The notes below the pieces were generated by a model. It saw only the letters and a program-made list of their open reading frames with translations, was not told the DNA's origin and ran no database searches. From Streptomyces bambusae (lineage in GTDB: Bacteria > Actinomycetota > Actinomycetes > Streptomycetales > Streptomycetaceae), in contig NZ_JAJAUZ010000009.1 in assembly GCF_020532645.1 (NCBI RefSeq), positions 62,001 through 126,000 of the forward strand: a stretch of 64,000 nt of DNA. Reading direction: 5' to 3'. Positions 33,791 through 42,083 of the stretch are shown here, piece after piece. Each line of letters begins with the position of its first letter. Position 1 is the stretch's first letter. The position numbers and the translations under genes are program-made.

Positions 33791-35596
33791 ATGAGCGCGA
33801 GGAGTGCGGCGAAGGTCTCCGATCACGTGCTGGAGCGACTGCGCGAGTGGGGGGTGGAGCACGTCTTCGGCTATCCCGGTGACGGCATCGGCGGGCTCCT
33901 CGCGGCCTGGGTCCGCGCCGGCGACCGGCCGATGTTCGTCCAGTCACGGCACGAGGAGATGTCGGCCCTGCAGGCCGTCGGGTACGCGAAGTACTCCGGA
34001 CGGGTCGGCGTGTGCGCCGCGACCTCCGGGCCCGGCGCGATCCACCTGCTCAACGGTCTCTACGACGCCAAGCTCGACCACGTGCCGGTCGTCGCCCTCG
34101 TCGGGCAGACCGCCCGCACCGCCATGGGCGGCGCCTACATGCAGGAGGTCGACCTGCTGTCCCTCTACAAGGACGTGGCCTCCGACTTCTGCGAGATGGT
34201 CACCGTTCCCCAGCAGTTGCCCGGTGTCCTGGACCGGGCCATGCGGGTGGCGGCCGCGCGGCGCACCGTCACCGCCGTGATCCTTCCGGCCGACGTGCAG
34301 GACCTGCCGTACGAGGCACCCACGCACGAGTTCAAAATGGTGCCCTCCAGCCAGGGCATGGGCCGCTACGCGCCGGTCCCGGACGACGACGACCTGGCCC
34401 GCTGCGCCGAGGTCCTCAACGCCGGTGCCAGGGTCGCCATGCTGATCGGCCAGGGTGCGCGGCACGCGCGTGCCGAGGTGGAGGAGGTCGCGGAGCTGCT
34501 GGGGGCGGGCGTGGCGAAGGCGCTGCTGGGCAAGGACGTGCTGCCCGACACCCATCCGTACGTCACCGGCTCCATCGGGCTGCTCGGCACCCGGCCGTCG
34601 TACGAGATGATGCGCGACTGCGACACGCTGTTCGTGGTGGGCTCCAGTTTCCCGTACAGCCAGTACCTGCCCGAGTTCGGCCGGGCCCGGGGCGTGCAGA
34701 TCGACGTGGAACCGTCGCTGGTCGGGCTGCGCTATCCGTTCGAGGTCAACGTGGTCGGGGATGCGGCGCAGGCCCTGAAGCGGCTGCTGCCGCTGCTGGA
34801 GCGGAAGACCGACCGGAGCTGGCGCGATGGGATCGAGCAGGCAAACGAGCGCTGGTGGGAGGTGATGGAGCGGCGGGCGCAGGTGGCGGCGGATCCGGTG
34901 AACCCGGAGCTGGTGGTGCACGCGCTGGACGCACTGCTGCCGGACGACGTGATGCTGGCTGCGGATTCCGGTTCGGTCGCCAACTGGTACGCCCGGCACC
35001 TGCGGATCCGCGGTTCGATGCGCGGCACGCTCTCCGGCACGCTGGCCACCATGGGGCCGGGTGTCCCGTACGCCGTCGGGGCCAAGTTCGCGTTCCCGGG
35101 GCGGCCGGCCATCGCGCTGGTGGGCGACGGCGCGATGCAGATGAACGGGATGGCCGAGCTCATCACCATCGCGAAGTACCACCGGCAGTGGACCGATCCG
35201 CGGCTGGTCGTCGCGGTCCTCAACAACGGCGACCTCAACCAGGTCACGTGGGATCTGCGGGCGTTCGAGGGGTCGCCGCAGTTCGAGGAGTCGCAGTCGC
35301 TGCCCGACGTCCGGTACGCCGATTTCGCCGTCGGGATCGGCCTGGCGGGCGAACGGGTGGAGGAACCCGGCGGCGTGGCGCCGGCCTGGCGGCGCGCGCT
35401 CGCGGCGGACCGGCCGTACGTGCTCGACTTCCGCACCGATCCGGCGTTTCCGCCGATCCCCCCGCACACCACGTTCGCGCAGGCGAAGGCGACTGCCGGG
35501 GCGCTGCTCCGCGGCGACGGCGACCGCGGTTCGGTGGTCCGCCAGGGGCTCAGGTCCAAGGTGCAGGAGTTCCTGCCGGGCAGCGGACCGCAGTGA
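33791..35596 (+). CDS. ThDP-dependent enzyme, pyruvate-oxidase-like
   Basis: 601 residues from ATG 33791. Three ThDP-enzyme domains are present: the Pyr domain with catalytic Glu in SRHEEMSALQAVGYAKYSGRVGVC, a central FAD/nucleotide-type domain (MLIGQGARHARAEVEEVAELLG), and the PP domain with GDGAMQMNGMAELITIAKY...NNGDLNQVTWDLR as the Mg/ThDP motif. The whole resembles pyruvate oxidase (PoxB type) more than acetolactate synthase, although substrate is uncertain. Pyruvate oxidases feed electrons to quinone or to oxygen with release of hydrogen peroxide. It converges with the peroxygenase-like P450 gene, whose stop is eight bases from its own. Confidence 0.88.
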   Translation: MSARSAAKVSDHVLERLREWGVEHVFGYPGDGIGGLLAAWVRAGDRPMFVQSRHEEMSALQAVGYAKYSGRVGVCAATSGPGAIHLLNGLYDAKLDHVPVVALVGQTARTAMGGAYMQEVDLLSLYKDVASDFCEMVTVPQQLPGVLDRAMRVAAARRTVTAVILPADVQDLPYEAPTHEFKMVPSSQGMGRYAPVPDDDDLARCAEVLNAGARVAMLIGQGARHARAEVEEVAELLGAGVAKALLGKDVLPDTHPYVTGSIGLLGTRPSYEMMRDCDTLFVVGSSFPYSQYLPEFGRARGVQIDVEPSLVGLRYPFEVNVVGDAAQALKRLLPLLERKTDRSWRDGIEQANERWWEVMERRAQVAADPVNPELVVHALDALLPDDVMLAADSGSVANWYARHLRIRGSMRGTLSGTLATMGPGVPYAVGAKFAFPGRPAIALVGDGAMQMNGMAELITIAKYHRQWTDPRLVVAVLNNGDLNQVTWDLRAFEGSPQFEESQSLPDVRYADFAVGIGLAGERVEEPGGVAPAWRRALAADRPYVLDFRTDPAFPPIPPHTTFAQAKATAGALLRGDGDRGSVVRQGLRSKVQEFLPGSGPQ

Positions 35597-35603
35597 GGGT
35601 CCG

Positions 35604-36884
35604 TCAGGTGCCTGCGGCGGGCAGTGGGGTGAAGACGAAGCCGCTGCGCGGGCGGGTGGGAACCCGGTGGAGCAGGATCCGCAGGTCCTGTGCGGGCACC
35701 CGGAGCTCGGTCCGGGCCAGCTCGGTGCACAGAGCGGCCAGGACGCGCACCGCGATGTCCTCCCCGGGGCAGCGGTGGCCGTGCCGGGGGTCTCCGCCGC
35801 CCTGCGGGACCAGTGCGTCACGGGCCGGCGGGTGTCCGAGGAAGCGCGCCGGCTCGAAGCGGTACGGATCCGGCCACAGCTCGGGGTCGTGGTTCTGGCC
35901 GAAGAGGTCGAGCAGCACCAGGGTGTCCTTCGCGATCGGCCGGCCGTGCCAGTCCAGGTCGGCGGCCGCCAGGCCCGCCGTGAACGGGGCGAACGGGTAG
36001 AACCGGCGTACTTCGTGGGCGAAGGCGGTTTCGTGGGCGGGGGTGTCGGCGGCACGGAGTTCGTCCCGCAGGGCCGGTTCCCGGTGCAGGGCGTGTGCGG
36101 CGAAGGTGACGAACCAGGTGAGGGCCACGGTCGGGCGGATGACGTTGAGCAGTTCCACGGCGGCGGTGTGCGGGTCCAGGAGGTGTCCGTCGGCGTCGCG
36201 GTGCCGGGCGATCCGCTCCAGGACCGTTCCGGAACCGCTCTGGCCGCCGGAACGGCCCGCCGGAACGGAGTCCGCTCCCACGGCTGCGGTGTCCCGCGAC
36301 CGGCACCGGGTGACGGTCCCGGCGAGCCGTGCCTCCTGACGGGCGCGGGCGCGGCGGGCCCGCGCGTGGCGCGGCCCGGGGGCTGCGAAACCGTCGACCA
36401 TGGCCACGCAGTCCTCGGCGGTACCGCGGGCGAGCGGCGCGGCGAGCGGCACGCCCGCCCATTCGCCCACGGCCGCGGCGAGTACCACGGCCGCTTCGTC
36501 GAACAGCACGACCGGGCCGCGCTCAGCCCACTCGGCGGCCTGCTCGCGCCAGTGCCGCAGCACCAGGTCGGTGAGCCGCCCGTTTTCCTCGGCGTCCATC
36601 AGCATGCCGGTGAACAGGGACTTGCGGACCCGGTGCGGCGGCCCGTCGAGGGTGTGCACGGCCCCGCGCCCGAACAGGGTGTCGAGTACGGGTCCGGGCA
36701 GTGCTTCCTGCCGGTGCACGTGGTCCTCGTCGTAGAAGAAGGCCACGGCGTCCGGCCCGCCGAAGGCCACCGCGGGTTTCCCCAGCAGCCTGGTGTGCAC
36801 CAGCCCGGCGGCATCACGGGGCTGCGCGGGCAGCCAGGCGTAACCGCGCAGCAGCAACGGAATCGTGCGGTCGAGCAGTGTCAT
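35604..36884 (-). CDS. CYP152-type cytochrome P450 (peroxygenase-like)
   Basis: 426 residues from ATG 36884. The heme-thiolate Cys372 lies in GGGDPRHGHRCPGEDIAVRVL, not in the classic FxxGxxxC. The I-helix reads ELLNVIRPTVALTWFVTFAAH: an Arg-Pro replaces the usual acid-alcohol pair, the hallmark of CYP152 enzymes (BS-beta, SP-alpha, OleT). Those enzymes use hydrogen peroxide to hydroxylate or decarboxylate fatty acids, with the substrate carboxylate bound by this Arg. A Ser/Gly/Arg-rich insertion near residues 185-210 (VGADSVPAGRSGGQSGSG) is unusual. Confidence 0.88.
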   Translation of the reverse strand: MTLLDRTIPLLLRGYAWLPAQPRDAAGLVHTRLLGKPAVAFGGPDAVAFFYDEDHVHRQEALPGPVLDTLFGRGAVHTLDGPPHRVRKSLFTGMLMDAEENGRLTDLVLRHWREQAAEWAERGPVVLFDEAAVVLAAAVGEWAGVPLAAPLARGTAEDCVAMVDGFAAPGPRHARARRARARQEARLAGTVTRCRSRDTAAVGADSVPAGRSGGQSGSGTVLERIARHRDADGHLLDPHTAAVELLNVIRPTVALTWFVTFAAHALHREPALRDELRAADTPAHETAFAHEVRRFYPFAPFTAGLAAADLDWHGRPIAKDTLVLLDLFGQNHDPELWPDPYRFEPARFLGHPPARDALVPQGGGDPRHGHRCPGEDIAVRVLAALCTELARTELRVPAQDLRILLHRVPTRPRSGFVFTPLPAAGT

Positions 36885-36943
36885 GCACCGCGGCTACCCG
36901 GCCGCCGGGTGCGCATGCCCGGCGCCGCCCGGACGGCTCGGCG

Positions 36944-37387
36944 TCAGGCGGCGTAGCTCGGCCGGGGCAGTTCGGCCTGGCCGAAGAGGAGGGCGTAGCC
37001 GGTGGGCAGGTGGTCGAGGAGTCGGGCGAGGAGGTCGGGGCCGGCCAGGCGCGACACGACGGACAGTACGGCGCCGGTGTCCCAGCGGGCGACCGCGGGG
37101 CCGGCGCCGGTGCGGGCGGCGAGGTCCTTGACGAAGCCCCAGCCGGTCAGCGGCTCGGCGGCGGGGATCTGGGCGGTCAGGACGAGTGCGGCTTCGACGG
37201 GCAGCAGTCGGGCGAGTTCGACGCGTTCCGTGCCGGTGATCTGACGGCCCAGGGCGGCCAGGACGTTGCGGACGGCTTCCTCGGCGCGGTCACGGGTGGG
37301 ATAGGCGCCTTCGTAGCGCACGCGGGCCAGCATCTCGTCGAACGTCGGGGCAGCGGAGCGCCCTGCCGGTCGGGGCTGGTGGTACAT
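36944..37387 (-). CDS. DUF2267 family protein
   Basis: 147 residues from ATG 37387. The repeated pattern MLARVRYEGAYPTRDRAEEAVRNVLAALGRQITGTERVELARLLPVEAALVL plus GFVKDLAARTGAGPAVARWDTGAVLSVV matches DUF2267, small helical proteins common in actinobacterial stress operons. Function unknown. It sits 60 bp after another DUF2267 gene on the same strand; the two are about 35% alike by eye and probably arose by duplication. Confidence 0.82.
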   Translation of the reverse strand: MYHQPRPAGRSAAPTFDEMLARVRYEGAYPTRDRAEEAVRNVLAALGRQITGTERVELARLLPVEAALVLTAQIPAAEPLTGWGFVKDLAARTGAGPAVARWDTGAVLSVVSRLAGPDLLARLLDHLPTGYALLFGQAELPRPSYAA

Positions 37388-37447
37388 GACTGCGATGGCC
37401 TTTCTCGGTACGGGTCGGTGTGGGTGGTGGGGCGCGGCTCGCCCACG

Positions 37448-37843
37448 TCAGGTGGACGGCGGGCGGCCGAACAGGGCGTCGTAGCCGGGCGGGAGCTGGA
37501 GCAGGACCTCGTGGGTCAGCCGGTCGCCGGCGGCCGCGGCGGCGGTGGAGAGGACGGCGCCGACGTCCCACAGGGCCGTTGCCTCGGTGGCTCCCTCGAT
37601 CCAGGCCGCCGCCGCGCGGACGAAGCGTTCGGGTGAGAGCGGCTCGGCGGCCTGGAGGGGATTGAGCAGGATCAGGGCGTACGTCTCGGGGAGGCGAGCG
37701 GCGAGTTCGGCGCGTACGGTGCCGGCCAGGTGTGCGCCCAGCAGGGCCAGGACGACGCGGGCGGCCCGTTCGGCCTCTGCACGGGTGCGGTACTCCCCGG
37801 CCTCCTGGACGTGCGCCAGGAACGCGTCCGCGCGTATCGGCAT
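37448..37843 (-). CDS. DUF2267 family protein
   Basis: 131 residues from ATG 37843 with GGAGGTGATG upstream. Same family as the next gene: FLAHVQEAGEYRTRAEAERAARVVLALLGAHLAGTVRAELAARLPETYALILLNP and FVRAAAAWIEGATEATALWDVGAVLSTA. It follows hsp18 on the same strand and may be transcribed with it. A 16-bp tandem duplication lies in the gap to hsp18. Confidence 0.82.
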   Translation of the reverse strand: MPIRADAFLAHVQEAGEYRTRAEAERAARVVLALLGAHLAGTVRAELAARLPETYALILLNPLQAAEPLSPERFVRAAAAWIEGATEATALWDVGAVLSTAAAAAGDRLTHEVLLQLPPGYDALFGRPPST

Positions 37844-37872
37844 CGGGTCATCACCTCCGGGGGACGGAGTGT

Positions 37873-37904
37873 GGACGGCGGGACGGCAGGACGGCGGGAC
37901 GGCA
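37873..37904. repeat. Two 16-bp tandem repeats between hsp18 and a DUF2267 gene
   Basis: GGACGGCGGGACGGCA occurs twice without a gap (37873-37888, 37889-37904). Non-coding, low complexity. Confidence 0.85.
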
Positions 37905-37979
37905 GTGCGGGCGCAGGGGCGCGGGGGCGGGGCGCCGGAGGGGGTCGGTCTCCCCGCCCCCGCCGCTCTGCGGGCGCCG

Positions 37980-38414
37980 TCAGCCGGAGATCTGCTTGCG
38001 GCCGGAGTCGCCGCGGATGGCGATCTTGCGGGGCTTGGCGCGCTCGGAGATCGGGATCCGCAGGGTCAGGACACCGGCGTCGTAGTCGGCTTCGATGCGC
38101 TCGGTGTCGAGGGTGTCGGCCAGCATGACCTGGCGGGAGAAGACGCCCAGGGGCCGCTCGGAGAGCTCCATCTGAACACCGTCGGACCTCTGCGCGGGCC
38201 GGCGCTCGGCCTTCACCGTCAGCATGTTGCGCTCGACGTCGATGTCGATCGCCTCGGTGCTGACTCCGGGAAGGTCGAAGGCGATCACGTACGCATCGCC
38301 CTCCCGGTAGGCGTCCATCGGCATCACGGACGGCTTGGACCACGTGCCCGACGTGCCAGAGAGCTGCTGGACGATGCGGTCCATCTCGCGGAACGGGTCG
38401 GTGCGCATCAACAT
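37980..38414 (-). CDS. hsp18: Hsp20/alpha-crystallin small heat-shock protein
   Basis: 144 residues from ATG 38414 with GGAGGTG upstream. The alpha-crystallin domain spans ~residues 33-130: MPMDAYREGDAYVIAFDLPGVSTEAIDIDVERNMLTVKAERR and VFSRQVMLADTLDTERIEADYDAGVLTLRIPISE, with the GVLTL signature and a C-terminal anchor variant (RKQISG). It is an ATP-independent holdase that oligomerises. It is divergent from the gene for the HSP18 regulator, and two inverted repeats at 38483-38525 overlap its likely promoter (TTGTCA about 38503, TTACAA about 38478, both read on the minus strand). Confidence 0.94.
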   Translation of the reverse strand: MLMRTDPFREMDRIVQQLSGTSGTWSKPSVMPMDAYREGDAYVIAFDLPGVSTEAIDIDVERNMLTVKAERRPAQRSDGVQMELSERPLGVFSRQVMLADTLDTERIEADYDAGVLTLRIPISERAKPRKIAIRGDSGRKQISG

Positions 38415-38482
38415 CGCGAAACACCTCCAGTTGGTTCAGGCAGAAACTGCCAATGCGCTTCAACGTGCTTCCGTTGTAACAT

Positions 38483-38525
38483 GTCATCCAATCGATGACA
38501 AGCAATTCGTCATCCAAACGATGAC
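38483..38525. promoter_or_regulatory. Two operators between hsp18 and its regulator
   Basis: GTCATCCAATCGATGAC (38483-38499) and GTCATCCAAACGATGAC (38509-38525) are perfect GTCATC-N5-GATGAC inverted repeats differing at one base of the spacer. Their centres are 26 bp apart. They occupy an AT-richer divergent intergenic region and cover the expected hsp18 promoter. They are the natural candidates for binding by the regulator encoded at 38553-39218. Confidence 0.8.
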
Positions 38526-38552
38526 GACAGCAACGACGTGAGGATGAGCTCC

Positions 38553-39218
38553 ATGGAAGAGGCCGGAACACCGGCTCCCCAGGTGTCCTTCCCGGCCGCA
38601 GCCGCGGCCCTGGAGGGCATCGGGCGGGCCGTACGCGAGGCCCAGGCGTCCTCGGGGGCGAGTCCCGCGACCGGGACACCGGATCCGGCCTCCGACCGCT
38701 CCGCCGCGCTCGCCGCACTCCTCCTGCTGCGCGTGGTCCGCGAAGAGCTCGCCGACTGGGAGAGCGTTCTGATCGAAGCCGCCCGCGACCGCGGGGCCAG
38801 CTGGGCGGACCTGGCCGGCCCGCTCGGGGTCGCCAGCCGTCAGGCAGCCGAACGCCGCTACCTGCGCCGACGCCCGGGAGCGGCCGGTTCCACCCGCGAG
38901 CAGCGCGTCGAAGCCACCCGCACCTCCCGCGCCGCCGACCGCAGCGTGAGCGCCTGGGCCCGGGACAATGCGGCCGACCTGCGCCGGCTCGCCGGCCAGG
39001 TCACCGCGCTGACCGGCCTTCCCGCCGGCGCCGAGGGGGCTGTCGACGACCTCAACCTCGCCCTCGCCGACGACGACGCGGCCCGCCTCGTCCGCCCCCT
39101 GACCGACAGCCGGGCCCACCTGCGCGCCCAGGACGCCGACCTCGCGGACCGCATCGACGCCATGACCGAGCACACCGACCGCCTCCGCCGGGACACCCAC
39201 GACCAGCGCGGCAACTGA
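38553..39218 (+). CDS. HSP18 transcriptional regulator
   Basis: 221 residues from ATG 38553, chosen because GAGG lies nine bases upstream; GTG 38538 and ATG 38544 are in-frame alternatives. Residues ~55-115 contain a helix-turn-helix like sequence, VLIEAARDRGASWADLAGPLGVASRQAAERRYLRRRP. The C-terminal part is helical and charged. It matches proteins annotated as HSP18 transcriptional regulator next to hsp18 in Streptomyces. The head-to-head order and paired operators suggest a repressor that also controls itself. Confidence 0.82.
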   Translation: MEEAGTPAPQVSFPAAAAALEGIGRAVREAQASSGASPATGTPDPASDRSAALAALLLLRVVREELADWESVLIEAARDRGASWADLAGPLGVASRQAAERRYLRRRPGAAGSTREQRVEATRTSRAADRSVSAWARDNAADLRRLAGQVTALTGLPAGAEGAVDDLNLALADDDAARLVRPLTDSRAHLRAQDADLADRIDAMTEHTDRLRRDTHDQRGN

Positions 39219-39235
39219 CCGGCGGGGCCTCGGGA

Positions 39236-39346
39236 TCAGTCGGTGTCGAGGCCGTCGATCAGGCGGTTGAGGTACCGATGAGCGCGACGGCCCACCGGTT
39301 CGCCGTCGGCCACCGGATCCGTTGGCAGATTAGCGGAGGCGCCCAT
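39236..39346 (-). pseudogene. Possible 3' remnant of a TetR-like gene
   Basis: A short frame (ATG 39346 to TGA 39236) encodes LPTDPVADGEPVGRRAHRYL followed by NRLIDGLDTD. It reads like the C-terminal end of a TetR-type regulator (RRYL..LLDGL pattern) without the DNA-binding part and without a ribosome site. I treat it as a remnant. The rest of 39219-39473 holds no gene. Confidence 0.25.
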
Positions 39347-39446
39347 CCGCGGTATGCCCGCAACCCCGGCAACGGCAATCACGGGCCGACGCCACCGGCT
39401 TCACCCCGGTGCGCATCACGCTCCATGCCGGCTCGGCGCTTACGCT

Positions 39447-39466
39447 GCCCGCCCACGGCAGCGGGC
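39447..39466 (-). terminator. Short hairpin after the IF-1 paralogue
   Basis: GCCCGC (39447-39452) and GCGGGC (39461-39466) form a six-bp stem eight bases past the IF-1 stop on the minus strand. Confidence 0.35.
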
Positions 39467-39473
39467 CTGCCGG

Positions 39474-39698
39474 TCAGGTCCGGTAGCGGTACAGGATCCG
39501 GCCGCGGGTGAGGTCGTACGCGCTGACTTCGACGAGGACCCGGTCGAAGGGGAGCACCCTGATGCGGTGCTTGCGGATCTTGCCGCTGATGTGCGCGAGT
39601 ACCTGATGGCCGTTCGGGAGCTCCACCTTGAAGGTGGCGTTGCGCAGGCACTCGACGACGGTGCCTTCGACTTCCAGACCGCTTGCCGTTTTCGTCAA
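39474..39698 (-). CDS. infA: Translation initiation factor IF-1 paralogue
   Basis: 74 residues from TTG 39698, with GGAAAGAG upstream; no ATG or GTG gives a full-length IF-1. The S1/OB fold is intact: [66 protein letters not shown]. Compared with the ribosomal-operon IF-1, it has Cys in CLRNATF and basic KHRI. It is monocistronic, not next to rpmJ/rpsM, so it is a second, accessory infA. Such copies may replace the main factor under stress (inference). Confidence 0.92.
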   Translation of the reverse strand: MTKTASGLEVEGTVVECLRNATFKVELPNGHQVLAHISGKIRKHRIRVLPFDRVLVEVSAYDLTRGRILYRYRT

Positions 39699-39849
39699 TG
39701 TGTCTCTTTCCGGAATCAAGGAGTGGGTGCGGGACGGCCGGCGATCGGGTGACCGGCGGCCGTGGCCCGCTCCGCACGTTAGCGACCTGCGGTGTCCCGC
39801 CCAACCGGTTTTCGTCCGCCGGCCGCCGTGGTCCCGGCCGCGCCGCCCG

Positions 39850-40680
39850 TCAGGAGGTGCGCCGGACGGTCGTGCGGATCCAGTCGGCGTAGGCGGGCAC
39901 ACTCGCGTAGAGGCCCGGCCCGGCCGAGCAGTCGACTCCCGGGGCGCCGGGGCCCGAGGTGATGCCGACGAGTTCCCAGCGGCCGTGCCGGCCCTTGCGC
40001 AGCTGGGGCCCGCCGGAGTCGCCGAAGCAGGCCATGGCCCGGGGTACCCGGCTGATCGTGCACAGCCGGGTCCGGTCCGCGTAGCCCGGCGCGCACTCGG
40101 CCTCGGCGCCCCGGCGCGTGTCCAGCTCCTGCAGCCGCTCCGCGAACTTCAGTTCGCTGTCGGAGGTGCTGCCGAACCCCAGGATCCGGGTCGGGGTACC
40201 CGGGCGCCCGGGCTGCGCCGCGAGGGGGACGGGCTGCCGGGCGACCGCGCGGTCGAGGCGCACCAGCGCGATGTCGTGGCGGTTGGGGCCTTCGCCGCCG
40301 CCGTTCACGTAGCCGGGGTGGACGACCGTGCGCTCGATGGACCGGACCGTTCCGCCCGACTTCCGGTGCTCGCTGCCGATCCGGACGATGCCGTCCAGTT
40401 CGAGGCCGTCGCCCTGCACGCAGTGGGCCGCGGTCAGCACCCACCGGGGGTGGACGAGCACCGCGCCGCAGGAGCCGTCGTACAGCCCGTGCTTCGGGGC
40501 CCACTCCGGGATCGACGCCATGAAGGGGTAACGCTCCGTGGCATCAACCCCGTTGACGATCGCTCCGGCGCTGCCGGTCATCGCCGAGGCGCAGACCGCC
40601 AGGGCGAGGGCACCGACGGCGGTGGCACGTGCCGCGCGTCGGTGGAGCGGCGTGGCAGAGGTCGGCTTCCGGTTGAACAC
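39850..40680 (-). CDS. Secreted trypsin-like serine protease (S1A)
   Basis: 276 residues from GTG 40680, with GGAG upstream. It opens with a twin-basic signal peptide ([28 protein letters not shown]) followed by the mature-type start [17 protein letters not shown]. The triad is present: His in WVLTAAHC, Asp in [10 protein letters not shown] and Ser in [10 protein letters not shown]. Cysteine pairs around both catalytic motifs suggest disulfides. It is an extracellular chymotrypsin-fold protease with short or no propeptide. Specificity pocket: the residue six before Ser is not Asp in an obvious way ([11 protein letters not shown]), so trypsin-like specificity is not certain. Confidence 0.92.
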   Translation of the reverse strand: MFNRKPTSATPLHRRAARATAVGALALAVCASAMTGSAGAIVNGVDATERYPFMASIPEWAPKHGLYDGSCGAVLVHPRWVLTAAHCVQGDGLELDGIVRIGSEHRKSGGTVRSIERTVVHPGYVNGGGEGPNRHDIALVRLDRAVARQPVPLAAQPGRPGTPTRILGFGSTSDSELKFAERLQELDTRRGAEAECAPGYADRTRLCTISRVPRAMACFGDSGGPQLRKGRHGRWELVGITSGPGAPGVDCSAGPGLYASVPAYADWIRTTVRRTS

Positions 40681-40855
40681 AGGGGCTCCATCGCTGGTGG
40701 GTGTGCACGTCCGCAGGCCTCTCCTGGCCGCAGCTCCGTGCGTCGGATACGTCCCAGCCTGTCCGTTCAAGATCCACCGGGCCATCCGGGTACCCGGCCC
40801 CGGCACGGGGGGATAACCCGACATCGCCCGTACGCACGGGCCCCCGGACCCGTCG

Positions 40856-41899
40856 TTACGGTGTGGCCAGCTCGCGGAACAGCGCCTTGATCGTGTCCTG
40901 GTCGGCGATCAACGGAAGGGTGTCGAAGTACAGTTCCCACTCGCCGCCCGGACCGAAGCGTTCCACGATGCCGAAGCGGACGGTGCCGCCCTTCGCGGTG
41001 GTGGCCGTGCCGTGCCACTCGACGTACGTGGTGGTGCGGCCGAAGGCGACCTGGCCGGCCTTGAAGCGGACGTCGGCGGCCGCGAAGAGCCGCTCCAGGT
41101 AGGCCCGCTTGCCGGCGGCGGTCCGCAGGGGTGCGTCGAGTCCCGGACCCGAAAGGTGCGCGTTGCCGAGGCGGTCCACGAGACCGGCCGCGTCCTCGCC
41201 GTTCCACATCGCCAGCCGGGCCGGGATCTCGTCGGCGCGGAACCGCTCCGCACGGCGGCCCCCGCCCGCCGGGGCGGCGCCGGCGTCGACGTCGGCGACA
41301 CCGTCGAACAGGCCCTGCGGGGCGGTCGGGACCGTGTCGCGGAACAGGACGTGGCGGTCGTAGTAGCGGCGTGCCTGGAGGGTCTTGCCGTCGTCGGCGA
41401 GGAGGTTGCGGGCGATCTGCGGGTAGGCGACCGTACGGCCCTTGAGGGTGACCTCGTTCCACTGGCCGAACATCATCGTGCTGCCGTCGGCCACCACGTC
41501 CGTCCCGCGGTAGCGCAGGTCGGGGACGAGGCGGAGGGAGCCGGTGATGGAGGTGCCGATGGTGCTCCGGCCGTGCTGCGCGTCACCGCCGGCCTCCCAG
41601 AGGGAGGCGTCCTCGTCGAAGATGTCGAGGTACGCCCGCACCCGCGGGTGGGTCAGGTCGCCCGGGGCCGGCGGGGTGCCCGTGGGCATCTCGCCGAACG
41701 CGATCTGCCGCTGCATGAACGCGCAGGCGTTCGGGGTGATCCTGCCCTCCAGGCGCTCGACCTTCGCCCGGACGTCGGGGCACTCGCCCGGGCCGGACCC
41801 GCCGGCACCCGCCAATGCCGCGGCGGAGGTGGAGACCCCCACGGCGAGCACCGCAACGGCCGCACCCACTGCACCACGCCGACCCACGAACCGGTACAT
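40856..41899 (-). CDS. Exported protein with tandem NTF2/SnoaL-like domains
   Basis: 347 residues from ATG 41899 with AAGAGGTAAGGG upstream. A signal peptide (MYRFVGRRGAVGAAVAVLAVGVSTSAAALAGAGG) precedes two similar halves. The first runs HPRVRAYLDIFDEDASLWEAGGDAQHGRSTIGTSITGSLRLVPDLRYRGTDVVADGSTMMFGQWNEVTLKG. The second runs FRADEIPARLAMWNGEDAAGLVDRLGN...KAGQVAFGRTTTYVEWHGTATTAKGGTVRFGIVERFGPGGEWELYFDTLPL. Both have the cone-shaped NTF2-like pattern of SnoaL/limonene-hydrolase proteins. Role unknown. Upstream is a TTACC-N5-GGTAA repeat (41971-41985). Confidence 0.75.
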   Translation of the reverse strand: MYRFVGRRGAVGAAVAVLAVGVSTSAAALAGAGGSGPGECPDVRAKVERLEGRITPNACAFMQRQIAFGEMPTGTPPAPGDLTHPRVRAYLDIFDEDASLWEAGGDAQHGRSTIGTSITGSLRLVPDLRYRGTDVVADGSTMMFGQWNEVTLKGRTVAYPQIARNLLADDGKTLQARRYYDRHVLFRDTVPTAPQGLFDGVADVDAGAAPAGGGRRAERFRADEIPARLAMWNGEDAAGLVDRLGNAHLSGPGLDAPLRTAAGKRAYLERLFAAADVRFKAGQVAFGRTTTYVEWHGTATTAKGGTVRFGIVERFGPGGEWELYFDTLPLIADQDTIKALFRELATP

Positions 41900-41970
41900 G
41901 TCCCTTACCTCTTCTTCCCGTTGTCCGCTTGAGTGGGACAACCATGCAGGTCAGGCGCGTGGGCACGCGA

Positions 41971-41985
41971 TTACCCCGGAGGTAA
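41971..41985. promoter_or_regulatory. Small inverted repeat in a divergent promoter region
   Basis: TTACC-CCGGA-GGTAA is a perfect five-bp inverted repeat with a five-base spacer, between the divergent NTF2-like (-) and VOC (+) genes. Candidate operator or -10 region; weak evidence. Confidence 0.3.
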
Positions 41986-42083
41986 GGGCCTGCGGGTACC
42001 GGCATCCGGACCGCTCATGGTGGTGCCGGGAGGGTGCATGGCAGGATGGCGGGCCGGACGCCGGTTCCCAGGAGGACGACGAC

